Shown here piece by piece: positions 18,760 through 27,561 of a stretch of 64,000 nucleotides of DNA. The DNA is taken from NCBI RefSeq assembly GCF_900129235.1, contig NZ_FQUV01000007.1, positions 124,001 through 188,000 on the forward strand. The letters are read 5' to 3'. How positions within the stretch are numbered: position 1 is the stretch's first letter; each line of letters opens with the position of its first letter. This DNA is from Litoreibacter ascidiaceicola (GTDB taxonomy: Bacteria > Pseudomonadota > Alphaproteobacteria > Rhodobacterales > Rhodobacteraceae). The notes beneath the pieces were generated by a model. It did no database searches, was not told where the DNA came from, and worked only from the letters and a program-made list of their open reading frames with translations. Position numbers and translations under genes: made by a program.

Positions 18760-19865
18760 ATCTCCGTCCATATATCGGTATCTCCATGTGCCGCGTCGCC
18801 GCGGATGTGTTGAAGACCCTCGCGTTGGGCTTCGGCTTGGGCATCCAGAAACTTCTCGATGTCCTGAATCGCATAATGGGCCGCTTCTGCTCCCATCAGG
18901 ATAGACCGAATGGCGCCGTTCGCATATTCCGAAATGAAATTAGGCCCGAGGATCAGCTCCCAGCAACAAATCTTGGCAATGTGGTCGCGCCGCCAGAAGC
19001 CCATTTCAAAAACCTTGTGCCGCAGGTGTTCTAACTCCGAAAGGCTTTCGTCGAGGGTAAGTCCGGTTTGGGGCGCGCTATGCCGGTGCGCGACGACCGA
19101 GATGTCGTCGAATTCCTGCTCGCGCCTGATCTGGCGCAAAATCGCACGTATTTCGGGGGTGAGTATTACTCGGGTTCCGCGTCGCGGGGCGACAGTTCCC
19201 GGAGCGCGCGACAGCATTGCCGCCTGTCTCGGGGCGGTCACGACCATCGACAGCGCTTCGGTCCCAGAGGGGAACATTGCGGAGACCAGCGGGGCGACGT
19301 CGGGGTGATTGCCCATGGCCATCAGCCGCGTGCAAATCGGTGGGGACCAGTACCGGAAGAAGTACCATTTTCCGGTTTCGTCGCGCAGACGTGTGAACCG
19401 CCGCAAGTGTTTCCACAGGCTGTTCATATCCACGCGCGAGCGTAGGAAGATGCCCAGCTGCTTCTCCCACAACCCACCCGGGGCGGTGTCGGTCGTCATC
19501 AGCTTACGCGTCAGGCTGTGGTCTGGCTCCAGCTCGACAAGCCAGGGGGCCGCCTCGCCAAGCTCTTCGAGCGCCTTGCCGGTGAACAGGCATTTGTGGT
19601 TCAGATCCGACGTGTCCAGAATATCGGGCAGCGCCGGATGGCAGGCTGCATCAAGCAATGCATAGGTTTTCAGGGGCGGCAGATTTTCTTCACCACCCCA
19701 TGCCTCGAAATCTGCCTTGGGGTCGGGATCGCCGAATAACGGCTCACACAGCTCCTCTGGCATCTGCAGCGCAGGCGACCCGATTTGAGCGTCAAGGGGC
19801 GCAGAATCCTTCAGCGTTTTCACCAACAACCAAGGATCATGTGAGGCAGCCACGGCACTATTCAC
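18756..19865 (-). CDS. DUF4123 type VI adaptor (Tap/TEC chaperone)
   Basis: 369 residues starting at GTG. Residues about 65-190 carry the DUF4123 pattern: TYALLDAACHP, LFTGKALEELGEAAPWLVEL, then WEKQLGIFLRSRV and LWKHLRRFTRL...WYFFRYWSP. DUF4123 proteins load effectors onto VgrG spikes and are encoded next to their cargo. The C-terminal 150 residues are helical and probably hold the effector. It heads a three-gene unit with a membrane protein and a DUF2235 lipase-like protein. The GTG has no strong ribosome site. No VgrG gene lies next to it, which is unusual for the family. Confidence 0.85.
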   Translation of the reverse strand: MNSAVAASHDPWLLVKTLKDSAPLDAQIGSPALQMPEELCEPLFGDPDPKADFEAWGGEENLPPLKTYALLDAACHPALPDILDTSDLNHKCLFTGKALEELGEAAPWLVELEPDHSLTRKLMTTDTAPGGLWEKQLGIFLRSRVDMNSLWKHLRRFTRLRDETGKWYFFRYWSPPICTRLMAMGNHPDVAPLVSAMFPSGTEALSMVVTAPRQAAMLSRAPGTVAPRRGTRVILTPEIRAILRQIRREQEFDDISVVAHRHSAPQTGLTLDESLSELEHLRHKVFEMGFWRRDHIAKICCWELILGPNFISEYANGAIRSILMGAEAAHYAIQDIEKFLDAQAEAQREGLQHIRGDAAHGDTDIWTEI

Positions 19866-20165
19866 CGGATATCAATTCGCATTTTAAGTCTGGGCCAAAT
19901 TCTTAGATTCAATGTCTGTTAGGTATATAGAGCAAAAACATCATGGCAATAGTATAGCGGAATCTCGCTTTTTCGGACGTCAGGCTTGCCCGAATCGGCC
20001 GGCGCGGCTGTTGCGCGAAGGTGGTGCCAGTTGTTTCTGAACCGTCAGAAAGCTGAATTAATTCGCTGTTTTCCCACTAAGGGGCTGCCAACATCGCTGT
20101 TTTGGCTCTAGTCTACCTAATTCTGGGTATTGCTGGCAGGGCACTTCTGCCGCAAAACCCCAACG
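19866..20165. other. AT-rich intergenic stretch
   Basis: A gap of about 340 bases (up to the dctP start) between the divergent effector cassette and TRAP operon. It should hold both promoters. I see no gene, tRNA or repeat in it apart from the palindrome at 20166-20187, listed separately. Confidence 0.6.
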
Positions 20166-20187
20166 TGGTAAAAAAAGATTACCAATT
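20166..20187 (+). promoter_or_regulatory. TGGT-N11-ACCAATT operator before dctP
   Basis: TGGT, eleven bases (mostly A) and ACCAATT. The arms and spacing equal those before the gntR gene (38192-38213) and glcD (59936-59960). It lies 22 bases before the dctP ATG, a place fit for repression. The binding protein is inferred to be the FCD-type GntR regulator at 37407-38177. Confidence 0.68.
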
Positions 20188-20209
20188 TAGCTCTCTGGGA
20201 GGAGATACT

Positions 20210-21256
20210 ATGAAAACCAACCTAATTGCAGCCGCGCTTGGCCTATCGGTCGCAGCTGGCTCAGCTCAAGCACAAGACGTGCTGGAAATGACATCTGCCT
20301 TCGGCAAAAACCTTCCGATCCTTGGCACTGCCGCGACGGACTTTGTTGAAAAGCTAAACTCGATTTCGACCGAAGTCGAATTCGAGCACTTTGACCCCGG
20401 TAAGCTGGTCCCGACTTTGGAAGCGCTGGACGCCGTATCGAACGGCTCTGTGGACGCGGCTTTCACAACCTCCGGTTACTGGCAGGGTAAAATCACGTCA
20501 GCCTCGCTGTTCGCTGCTGTGCCGTTCGGCCCGGAAGCTGGCGAATTCCTTGGCTGGATCCTGTATGATGACGGCAAAGAACTTTGGCAGCGTATGTACG
20601 ACGAAGCCGGCTATGACGTGCACGTCACGCCTTGCGGTGTGATCGCGCCGGAAACCTCCGGTTGGTTCAAGAACGAAATCAACTCCGCTGAAGACCTGCA
20701 AGGTCTGAACATGCGCTTCTTTGGCCTTGGCGCTGAAGTGATGCAGAAGATTGGCGTCTCGACTTCGCTGCTTGGCGCGTCGGATATCTTCCCGGCACTG
20801 GAGCGTGGCGCAATCGACGCGACCGAATTCTCCATGCCACGCATCGACTCGCGCTTGGGCTTCCACAAAATCGCGAAGTTCAACTACTTCCCTGGCTGGC
20901 ACCAGCCGTCCACTTTGTTTGAACTCCTAGTCAACAAAGACGCGTGGGAGGGTCTTGGCGAAATGGCACAGGCACAAATCGAAGTGGCGTGCTTGGCCAA
21001 CATCACGACCAACCTAGCCGAAGGCGAAGCGACCAACTTTGAGGCCATGGTAGAGAACACCGAAAAGAACGGCGTTCAAATCCGTCAGTGGTCGCCAGAA
21101 CTTCTTGACCTGTTCGAGAGCACTTGGAACGAAGTTGCTGCTGATCTGGCAAAAGAAGACCCGCTCTTCGCTGAAGTCTGGGCTGACTTGGCCGAGTACC
21201 GTGCCGGCTACAAAGTCTGGAACGACAACATCTACCTGCCACGCCCCCGCAACTAA
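20210..21256 (+). CDS. dctP: TRAP transporter substrate-binding protein, TakP-like
   Basis: 348 residues from the ATG at 20210, which has GGGAGGAG upstream. A signal peptide ends at AQA (residue 22 or so). The stretch MRFFGLGAEVMQKIGVS, then PALERGAIDATEFSMP and FPGWHQPS, is typical of the TakP branch of DctP proteins, which bind 2-oxo acids such as pyruvate, or lactate. The Arg of MRFF would hold the ligand carboxylate. It delivers substrate to the DctQ-DctM pair encoded next. A hairpin between dctP and dctQ should raise dctP over the membrane subunits. An operator shared with glcDEF suggests a 2-hydroxy or 2-oxo acid as substrate. Confidence 0.88.
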   Translation: MKTNLIAAALGLSVAAGSAQAQDVLEMTSAFGKNLPILGTAATDFVEKLNSISTEVEFEHFDPGKLVPTLEALDAVSNGSVDAAFTTSGYWQGKITSASLFAAVPFGPEAGEFLGWILYDDGKELWQRMYDEAGYDVHVTPCGVIAPETSGWFKNEINSAEDLQGLNMRFFGLGAEVMQKIGVSTSLLGASDIFPALERGAIDATEFSMPRIDSRLGFHKIAKFNYFPGWHQPSTLFELLVNKDAWEGLGEMAQAQIEVACLANITTNLAEGEATNFEAMVENTEKNGVQIRQWSPELLDLFESTWNEVAADLAKEDPLFAEVWADLAEYRAGYKVWNDNIYLPRPRN

Positions 21257-21284
21257 GGCGCGCAGTTAGAGATTGAAACTTTGA

Positions 21285-21309
21285 GGGCGGCCCAGTCGGC
21301 CGCCCTTTT
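21285..21309 (+). terminator. Intercistronic hairpin between dctP and dctQ
   Basis: An 8-bp perfect GC stem (21285-21292 with 21298-21305), a 5-base loop and four T residues. Partial termination here would give more binding protein than permease, as is common in TRAP and ABC operons. Confidence 0.8.
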
Positions 21310-21350
21310 CCAAAGATTTGGACGTTCCGAGCGGGGCGGGGGAGAACAAC

Positions 21351-22145
21351 ATGTCGGGTGAAACTGTAAAACTGGCCGGAGGGCTGGATGAGGTATCCAT
21401 TGCCATCACCGATCCCGGTGACGTCGATCGCGAGCATCACGGTTGGCCTGACCGCCTGATGATCAACGTCGGTAATGTCGTTGCGTGGCTGTTTCCGCTC
21501 TTGATGGTGGGCATCGTGGCTCAGGTCATCTTACGCCAAAGTGGTGTGAACCAAGCATGGCTTGATGATGCGCAATGGTGGATTTACGGCTTTGCGATGC
21601 TCACCGGCTTCGCCTATGCCATCACCACTCAAAGCCATGTGCGCGTCGACATTCTGCACCAAAACTATTCACCTGCCAAAAGGGCGAGGATCGAGGTCTT
21701 CGCAATTGGCTGGCTGCTGCTGCCTTTTCTGGTCATCATGACCGACATTCTGCTGCATTACGCGTGGTCGTCCATCGTGGCGCTTGAAGGGTCGAGTAGC
21801 CCCAACGGGTTGCACCACCTGTACCTTCTGAAATCTTCGTTGCCCGTGATGTTCGTCATTGCAATTATTGCCGCGTGGGGCGTGTTCAGACGTAACCTTC
21901 AGGTCTTCTCCGCAGTTAAGCTGCACACTGTGATTTTGTGGATGCTTCCGGCGGCTTTGTTCTTCCTGACCCGCGTGATCCATTACGGCTTTTATTGGTT
22001 CTACGCGCTGACGACGGACATGAAATCACGCGCGATCAGCAAAGAACCCGTGTTCTCGCAGGTGGGGCTGATTGCCATTGCCTTACTGGCGCTCCTGATC
22101 GTGATCGGCTTCGTGCTGTCGCGCAATACATCCAAGGAAGCATAA
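21351..22145 (+). CDS. dctQ: TRAP transporter small permease
   Basis: 265 residues, larger than a usual DctQ (about 170-200) because of an N-terminal polar leader of some 40 residues and extra C-terminal membrane segments. The DctQ core is visible: QSGVNQAWLDDAQWWIYGFAMLTGFAYAITTQSHVRVDIL. It pairs with DctM in the inner membrane. GGGGGAGAA precedes the ATG at 21351. The enlarged form is usual with TakP-type binding proteins. The dctM gene starts 4 bases after its stop. Confidence 0.87.
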   Translation: MSGETVKLAGGLDEVSIAITDPGDVDREHHGWPDRLMINVGNVVAWLFPLLMVGIVAQVILRQSGVNQAWLDDAQWWIYGFAMLTGFAYAITTQSHVRVDILHQNYSPAKRARIEVFAIGWLLLPFLVIMTDILLHYAWSSIVALEGSSSPNGLHHLYLLKSSLPVMFVIAIIAAWGVFRRNLQVFSAVKLHTVILWMLPAALFFLTRVIHYGFYWFYALTTDMKSRAISKEPVFSQVGLIAIALLALLIVIGFVLSRNTSKEA

Positions 22146-22149
22146 GGTC

Positions 22150-23595
22150 ATGCAAATCCTATCTCTTCTCGACTTCATGTCGCTGAACCAATGGTCGGTT
22201 CTGGCCATGTTCGCCATCTTCATAGTGATGCTATTCCGCGGCGTCCCTGTGGCTTACGCCCTTGTAGGTGTCTCGTTGGTATTTATCGTTCTGGGTGAGT
22301 TTGTGCTCGACCCGAACCGCAAATACATTAACGAATTCATCGAATTCGACCGCACGGGGATCACTTATACCAAGCTCTTTGCCAATGGCAGCCGCTTCTT
22401 TGGCGGGATCATCAACAACCCTGTTTTGGTCGCTTTGCCTATGTTCATCTTCATGGGGTTGATGCTGGACCAATCCGGCGTTGCCCAACGCATGATGAAG
22501 GCCATGCAGGTTCTGTTCGGCGCGCTGAAAGGCGGGCTGGCGCTGTCAGTCATGCTGATCGGCATCATCCTCGCGGCCTCAACCGGAGTGATCGGCGCAT
22601 CGGTGGTGCTGCTGGGCGTCATGGGTATCCCGACAATGATGGCGCAGAATTACTCCAAACCTATCGCCACGGGTACGATTGCTGCATCGGGCACATTGGG
22701 CATTCTGATCCCGCCGTCCATCATGCTGGTGATCATGTCGGACCAATTGGCCATCTCGCTTGGTGACCTGTTCATGGGCGCGCTGTTTCCCGGCCTGCTT
22801 CTTGGGGTGCTCTACATCGTCTTTCTGGTCGTCTACGGCCTTGTTAACCCCAAAGCGATGCCGGTACCTGAAAACCGCCCTCCGGTCGACATGACGATTA
22901 TCAAGGAAACCGCCCTGTCGGTAATGCCGCCAATGGCGTTGATCCTGCTGGTGCTCGGCTCGATCTTCTTCGGCTTCGCGACGCCAACCGAGGCCTCTGG
23001 CCTAGGGGCCATGGGCGCGACCATTCTGGCGTTCCTGAACCGCAAGCTGAACATGACCGTGTTCAAAGACGTGATGCGCCAGACGCTGAACACCTCGGGC
23101 TATATCGTCGGTATCTTCATCGCGGCGAACTTCTTTGCCTTCATCCTGCGCCGTTTTGGGGGCGATGAAATCATCGAGCATCTGGTGCTGTCCTCCTTCG
23201 ACGACAAGTATATGGTTGTGCTGTTCATCCTGTTCATCATCTTCCTGCTGGGTTTCCTGCTGGACTGGATCGAGATCACGCTGATCATTATGCCGCTGAT
23301 GTTGCCAGTTGTTTTGGCTTTGGACATCCCTGTCGACGGCTTTGGGGTGGTGGATAATCCGTCTATCGTCTGGTTCGCCATTCTAGTGGCGGTGACGTTG
23401 CAGACGTCATTCCTGACGCCGCCTGTGGGCTTTGCGCTGTTCTATCTCAAAGGCGTTTGCCCGCCTGAGATCACGCTTGGTCATATTTATAAAGGCGTTA
23501 TCCCATTTGTGTTGCTTCAGCTCACCGGGCTCGGGATTGTGTTTGCCTTCCCCAGTATCGTGACGTGGCTACCTGCCATCGCATACGGAAACTAA
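22150..23595 (+). CDS. dctM: TRAP transporter large permease
   Basis: 481 residues with about 12-13 membrane segments. Family features include MFIFMGLMLDQSGVAQRMM, the conserved ASTGVIGASVVLLG region, GTLGILIPPSIMLVI, and FATPTEASGLGAMGA. It is the sodium-coupled transport subunit of the tripartite system with DctP and DctQ. AAGG lies close before the ATG. It ends the operon, followed by an intrinsic terminator shared with the convergent transporter gene. Confidence 0.93.
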   Translation: MQILSLLDFMSLNQWSVLAMFAIFIVMLFRGVPVAYALVGVSLVFIVLGEFVLDPNRKYINEFIEFDRTGITYTKLFANGSRFFGGIINNPVLVALPMFIFMGLMLDQSGVAQRMMKAMQVLFGALKGGLALSVMLIGIILAASTGVIGASVVLLGVMGIPTMMAQNYSKPIATGTIAASGTLGILIPPSIMLVIMSDQLAISLGDLFMGALFPGLLLGVLYIVFLVVYGLVNPKAMPVPENRPPVDMTIIKETALSVMPPMALILLVLGSIFFGFATPTEASGLGAMGATILAFLNRKLNMTVFKDVMRQTLNTSGYIVGIFIAANFFAFILRRFGGDEIIEHLVLSSFDDKYMVVLFILFIIFLLGFLLDWIEITLIIMPLMLPVVLALDIPVDGFGVVDNPSIVWFAILVAVTLQTSFLTPPVGFALFYLKGVCPPEITLGHIYKGVIPFVLLQLTGLGIVFAFPSIVTWLPAIAYGN

Positions 23596-23599
23596 CCTG

Positions 23600-23625
23600 A
23601 AAGGCCCCCCTCGGGGCGGCCTTTT
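23600..23625 (+). terminator. Intrinsic terminator after dctM
   Basis: A GC stem around AAGGCC...GGCCTT with inner CCCC/GGGG pairs, followed by TTTT. It lies directly between the convergent dctM and Ni/Co transporter stops and may serve both. Confidence 0.8.
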
Positions 23626-24536
23626 CATATGGCGCGCAGCAAAAGGCCCGACGCGATCACAAGGACCAGCAGCCCCGCAATCAATTCAATGGCTGGCACG
23701 ATCTGGGTCGTTACGCGCGACGATGCGAACGATCCGATCACCCCCGCCCGCATCGTCACGGCTGCAACCCCGACGCCAATGGTGACCACAGCGGTGCCAA
23801 GCGCCATGGCGAAGGCTCCGGCAATCCCCGCCATCGCTATGCCCATCTGCCATGTGATGATTAAAACAAACAGCGCACCAGTGCAGGGTCGGATGGCGAT
23901 CCCCGCAATCAGGATCAGCGCGTCGCGCAGCGAGCTGGCATTCTCTACCTCTTCCATGCTGGGACCGTGTTTGTGCCCGCATTCCGAGCAGGTGCCGTCC
24001 TCCCCGTGGGGATGATGTGCGTGGTCATGCGTGGCTGCTTGGTGACGGCGCAGGAATTTCCGCAACGCGCGCACTGTGAGCCACACCCCGATCGCCCCGA
24101 TCGCAGCATAACTGAACGGGGCCATGTAGTCCTCGGCCGCGCCGACCATCTGGGTGCGGCTCAGGTTGAACACAAGCACACCTGCATAGACCAACAGGGT
24201 GGCGGTGACCGCTTGCCCAAGGCTCGAAACCAACGAAATCAGGGACAAACGCATCCATGGCACCTGACGCCCCAAACCGTACCCGCCGATCAAAACCTTG
24301 CCATGTCCCGGCCCGACGGCGTGGAAAACCCCGTAAGCAAAGCAAAGCGTCATCAGCAAGGTAAGCGCGCCCGCGTCGCCGCTGCGCAACGCGCGCAGGG
24401 TGCGGGCGATTTGGTTTTGAAAGTCGCGCTGCTCCCCCGCCGCAAAAGCGGCAAGGCTGTCAAATCCACCGCTGCTCCACAGCCAGATCAGCGCGCCGAT
24501 GGCGATGGCAACAGGGACAACTACAATGCGGGGCAT
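23625..24536 (-). CDS. NiCoT/RcnA-like metal transporter
   Basis: 303 residues with six to seven membrane segments. The motif HAVGPGHGKVLIGGYGLG in the second half of the N-terminal domain is the H-x4-GHGK signature of Ni/Co permeases of the RcnA/UreH group. A cytoplasmic His-rich loop (HDHAHHPHGEDGTCSECGHKHG, shortened here by listing only its start and end: HDHAHH and CGHKHG) near residues 170-195 is a metal-binding segment. It overlaps the DUF1007 gene by 16 bases, a pairing seen in many proteobacteria. The direction of transport and the metal (Ni, Co or Zn) cannot be decided from sequence. Confidence 0.83.
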   Translation of the reverse strand: MPRIVVVPVAIAIGALIWLWSSGGFDSLAAFAAGEQRDFQNQIARTLRALRSGDAGALTLLMTLCFAYGVFHAVGPGHGKVLIGGYGLGRQVPWMRLSLISLVSSLGQAVTATLLVYAGVLVFNLSRTQMVGAAEDYMAPFSYAAIGAIGVWLTVRALRKFLRRHQAATHDHAHHPHGEDGTCSECGHKHGPSMEEVENASSLRDALILIAGIAIRPCTGALFVLIITWQMGIAMAGIAGAFAMALGTAVVTIGVGVAAVTMRAGVIGSFASSRVTTQIVPAIELIAGLLVLVIASGLLLRAI

Positions 24537-25192
24537 GTGACGCGGATGTCGGTGGCGAAGTCCCCGCCGATCAGCGGGATGTCGTTCTCTTCAAGGTCGG
24601 CATTCGCGTCCAGCGTTAAAAGCTGCGCCTGCATCTGTGCAAGCTGGCCGTCGATATCGGGTTCGATACGCAGGATCTGGCAGTCTTCACGCCCTGTGAT
24701 CGTGACCGGAAGCGTCATGTCGTAAGCGGTGTAGTAGGTCGGATCAAACGCCTTGAACGATATGGGATCGCCGGACAGGATTGGCGTCCCGACAACCTCG
24801 CGCAGATGTGTCGAAATGATACGGCCGTCCACCATATCCGCGGTCGGCTCAATTGGTCGTGACAGCTTCAATATCTGGCCGTCCAGTACCGCTTCCAGAT
24901 CGCCCGCGTAGCCTTGCACCCAATCCGCGTCGAAACCCGTCAGTTCTTTGCGCTCTTCGGGGGTGAGCATCCCGTCGCCATCTGCGTCGACCTTGTAGTC
25001 CTCGGCCAAAAGCAGCGAATAAAGATCGTCGTAGTTCCACGTCACCTTTACATGTGTCAGCCGACCCTCGGCGTCGAAAATAATCTCGAGACCGGTATCA
25101 ATGAAGACATGAGGGTGGGCGGCGACAGGTGCGGGTCCAGTGGCCAGCATCGCGGCAAGCACAGCGGCGATACCTTTTCGGGCGTTCAGCAT
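24521..25192 (-). CDS. DUF1007 periplasmic protein
   Basis: 223 residues with a signal peptide ending near AAH. The mature start HPHVFIDTGLEIIFDAEGRL is the family signature; the EF-hand-like DADGDGMLTPEE follows and may bind a divalent metal. DUF1007 proteins are nearly always encoded next to RcnA/NiCoT-type transporters, as here, where the genes overlap by 16 bases. They are thought to be periplasmic metal partners. Irr, an iron-responsive regulator, is encoded 28 bases upstream on the same strand and may be co-transcribed with it. Confidence 0.85.
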   Translation of the reverse strand: MLNARKGIAAVLAAMLATGPAPVAAHPHVFIDTGLEIIFDAEGRLTHVKVTWNYDDLYSLLLAEDYKVDADGDGMLTPEERKELTGFDADWVQGYAGDLEAVLDGQILKLSRPIEPTADMVDGRIISTHLREVVGTPILSGDPISFKAFDPTYYTAYDMTLPVTITGREDCQILRIEPDIDGQLAQMQAQLLTLDANADLEENDIPLIGGDFATDIRVTCPAL

Positions 25193-25219
25193 CGGGTCAG
25201 GTTCCCTTAACGCGGCGGT

Positions 25220-25636
25220 TCAGGTGCGGCGTAGTCGGATGACGACGTCGACTTTGGCAATTTCTGTACCCGCTGGTGCGTCGGGCAAAGAGGCGATTTC
25301 CAACTGTTCTTTCGGGGCGTCGGTCAGATGGCCTTCGTCTTCCCAGAAGAAATGCGGGTGGTCGTCAACGCGCGTGTCAAAGTAGCTTTTGGTGCCGTCG
25401 ACCATGATCTCGCGGATCAGTCCGGCCTCGGAGAATGCTTTGAGCGTGTTGTAAACCGTCGCCAGCGACACACCGTCGGTTTGGTCGGTGGCTGCCGCGT
25501 GCAAGCTTTCGGCGGTGATGTGGCGATGCTGGCCGTCGCCAACCAAAAGTTCCGCCAAAGCCACGCGCTGACGCGTCGGGCGCAATCCTGCACCCGCCAG
25601 CCATTCCGTTCCACGCTTGGTTTCTATCGACAACAT
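25220..25636 (-). CDS. irr: Fur-family iron response regulator
   Basis: 138 residues from the ATG at 25636. The winged helix-turn-helix has LRPTRQRVALAELL and the recognition helix GVSLATVYNTLKAFSEAGLIREI; the dimer domain has SYFDTRVDDHPHFFWEDEGHL, where the His cluster is a metal or haem site. Together with its position divergent from fabA this identifies Irr, which in alphaproteobacteria represses iron-using pathways when haem is scarce. The N-terminal Cys-Pro haem motif of Bradyrhizobium Irr is missing, as in most Rhodobacteraceae. The frame is open 14 codons further up, but this ATG fits the family. Confidence 0.85.
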   Translation of the reverse strand: MLSIETKRGTEWLAGAGLRPTRQRVALAELLVGDGQHRHITAESLHAAATDQTDGVSLATVYNTLKAFSEAGLIREIMVDGTKSYFDTRVDDHPHFFWEDEGHLTDAPKEQLEIASLPDAPAGTEIAKVDVVIRLRRT

Positions 25637-25797
25637 TCGCCAAATTCCCTTTGCTCGCCTTACATATAGGGCCTGCACCCCCCATGTTTCAAATGAAAAT
25701 CAGTCGCAGCTTGCCCGATGGCGGCCCTTGCACGCGATAAAGCGCCAATGCTAGGTGTAACATAAGGTAACAAAACGAGATATGGGGGCAGGGTGGC

Positions 25798-26307
25798 ATG
25801 AGCGATTACCCAACGAGCTTTGACAAGGACGCACTTCTGAAATGCGCGCGCGGCGAGCTGTTTGGCGAGGGCAACGCCCAGCTTCCGGCCCCGCCCATGT
25901 TGATGATGGACCGCATCACCGAAGTCTCCGGCGACGGTGGCGCACATGGCAAAGGCCACATCCTGGCCGAGTTCGACATCACCCCTGACCTGTGGTTCTT
26001 CGAGTGCCACTTCCCCGGCAACCCGATCATGCCCGGCTGCCTTGGCCTTGATGGCCTGTGGCAACTGACCGGCTTCAACCTTGGCTGGCGCGGCTGGCAG
26101 GGGCGTGGCTACGCGCTGGGTGTGGGTGAAGTGAAGCTCAAAGGCATGGTGCGTCCTGACCGCAAAATGCTGACCTACAAGATCGATTTCACCAAAGCGA
26201 TCCAAACCCGCCGCCTGACTATGGGCGTGGCCGATGGTATTGTGGAAGCCGATGGTGAAGTGATTTACGAAGTCAAAGATATGAAAGTGGCTCTCTCCGA
26301 GAGCTAA
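25798..26307 (+). CDS. fabA: 3-hydroxydecanoyl-ACP dehydratase/isomerase
   Basis: 169 residues. The catalytic pair is His71 in [14 protein letters not shown] and Asp85 in CLGLDGLWQ, one residue off the E. coli numbering (70/84). It dehydrates 3-hydroxydecanoyl-ACP and isomerises the product to the cis-3 isomer, the branch point to unsaturated fatty acids. It is the first of three genes fabA-fabB-fabI, with gaps of 21 and 3 bases. The 160-base gap to irr should hold divergent promoters. Confidence 0.97.
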   Translation: MSDYPTSFDKDALLKCARGELFGEGNAQLPAPPMLMMDRITEVSGDGGAHGKGHILAEFDITPDLWFFECHFPGNPIMPGCLGLDGLWQLTGFNLGWRGWQGRGYALGVGEVKLKGMVRPDRKMLTYKIDFTKAIQTRRLTMGVADGIVEADGEVIYEVKDMKVALSES

Positions 26308-26328
26308 AGCCCAAAGAGGAGCACGCCC

Positions 26329-27558
26329 ATGCGTCGCGTCGTCGTTACAGGTCTGGGGATCGTATCCCCCATCGGCAACTCAGCCGAAGAAGTCACCGCT
26401 GCCTTGAAATCCGGCACCTCAGGCATTGTCGCTTCGCCGGAGATGGCGGAGCACGGGTTTCGCAGCCAGATTGCTGGCACGTTAAAGATCGACGTGGCCG
26501 ATCATGTCGACAAACGTCGCCTGCGCTTTATGGGGCCGGGTGCGGCTTACGCGCATATCGCGATGGAACAGGCGATTGCCGATGCGGGGCTTGAGGAAAG
26601 TGATGTGGTTAACCCGCGCACAGGCTTGATTGCAGGCTCCGGTGGGCCGTCTACGTCCGCCATGTTCGCGGCACACCAGTCGGTGCTGAAAACGGGGGCG
26701 ACCAAGCGGATCGGGCCGTTTGCGGTGCCGAAATGCATGGGCTCCACCATTTCCGCCAACTTGGCGACAGCGTATCAGATCAAAGGTATCAACTACTCTA
26801 TCACCTCCGCCTGCTCGACCTCGCTGCACTGCATTGGTGCCGCGTCCGAACAGATCATGATGGGCAAGCAAGACATCATGTTCGCAGGCGGTGGCGAGGA
26901 ACTGGACTGGACGCTGTCCTGCCTGTTCGACGCGATGGGTGCGATGAGCAGCAAGTATAACGACACGCCGACCAAAGCCTCCCGCGCGTTTGACGCGGAC
27001 CGCGACGGCTTCGTCATCGCGGGTGGCGGTGGCATTGTGGTGCTGGAAGATTTGGAGCACGCCAAAGCACGCGGCGCTAAAATCTATGCCGAGGTCACCG
27101 GCTTCGGTGCAACCTCCGACGGCGCCGACATGGTTGCCCCTTCGGGCGAAGGCGGCGAGCGGGCGATGCGCTTGGCGTTGGATACGATCCCCGAGGGCCG
27201 CAAAGTCAGCTACATCAACGCGCATGGCACCTCCACGCCCGTGGGCGACGTGGGCGAGGTCGAAGCCGTCCGCCGTGTGTTCGGCGAGGGCAGCACCCCG
27301 CCGATCAGCTCCACCAAGTCGATGACCGGCCACTCCCAAGGCGCAACCGGTGCGCAGGAGGCTGTCTACTGCCTTTTGATGCTGAAGGACGACTTCATCG
27401 TTCCCTCGATCAATGTCGAGACGCTGGATCCGGCCCTGAAGCCGGAAGAAATTGCCACCAAGCTGGTGGAAAACGCAGGTCTGGATACGGTGATGACGAA
27501 CTCCTTCGGGTTCGGCGGGACCAACGGGTCCATGTTGCTTTCAAAGTTCAAGGAATAA
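26329..27558 (+). CDS. fabB: Beta-ketoacyl-ACP synthase I
   Basis: 409 residues. The active Cys162 sits in SITSACSTSLHC; the two catalytic His residues sit in NAHGTSTPVGD and KSMTGHSQGATGAQE. The end has TNSFGFGGTNGS, the glycine-rich loop of condensing enzymes. FabB elongates the cis-3-decenoyl-ACP made by FabA, which is encoded just upstream; without it no unsaturated fatty acids form. AGAGGAG lies before the ATG. It is followed 3 bases later by fabI. Confidence 0.97.
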   Translation: MRRVVVTGLGIVSPIGNSAEEVTAALKSGTSGIVASPEMAEHGFRSQIAGTLKIDVADHVDKRRLRFMGPGAAYAHIAMEQAIADAGLEESDVVNPRTGLIAGSGGPSTSAMFAAHQSVLKTGATKRIGPFAVPKCMGSTISANLATAYQIKGINYSITSACSTSLHCIGAASEQIMMGKQDIMFAGGGEELDWTLSCLFDAMGAMSSKYNDTPTKASRAFDADRDGFVIAGGGGIVVLEDLEHAKARGAKIYAEVTGFGATSDGADMVAPSGEGGERAMRLALDTIPEGRKVSYINAHGTSTPVGDVGEVEAVRRVFGEGSTPPISSTKSMTGHSQGATGAQEAVYCLLMLKDDFIVPSINVETLDPALKPEEIATKLVENAGLDTVMTNSFGFGGTNGSMLLSKFKE

Positions 27559-27561
27559 GAA

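Noticed and set aside
16743-19865. Genomic island with tRNA-Arg attachment site
   Set aside because: No direct repeat of the tRNA 3' end and no integrase was found in the following region; only the position is suggestive.
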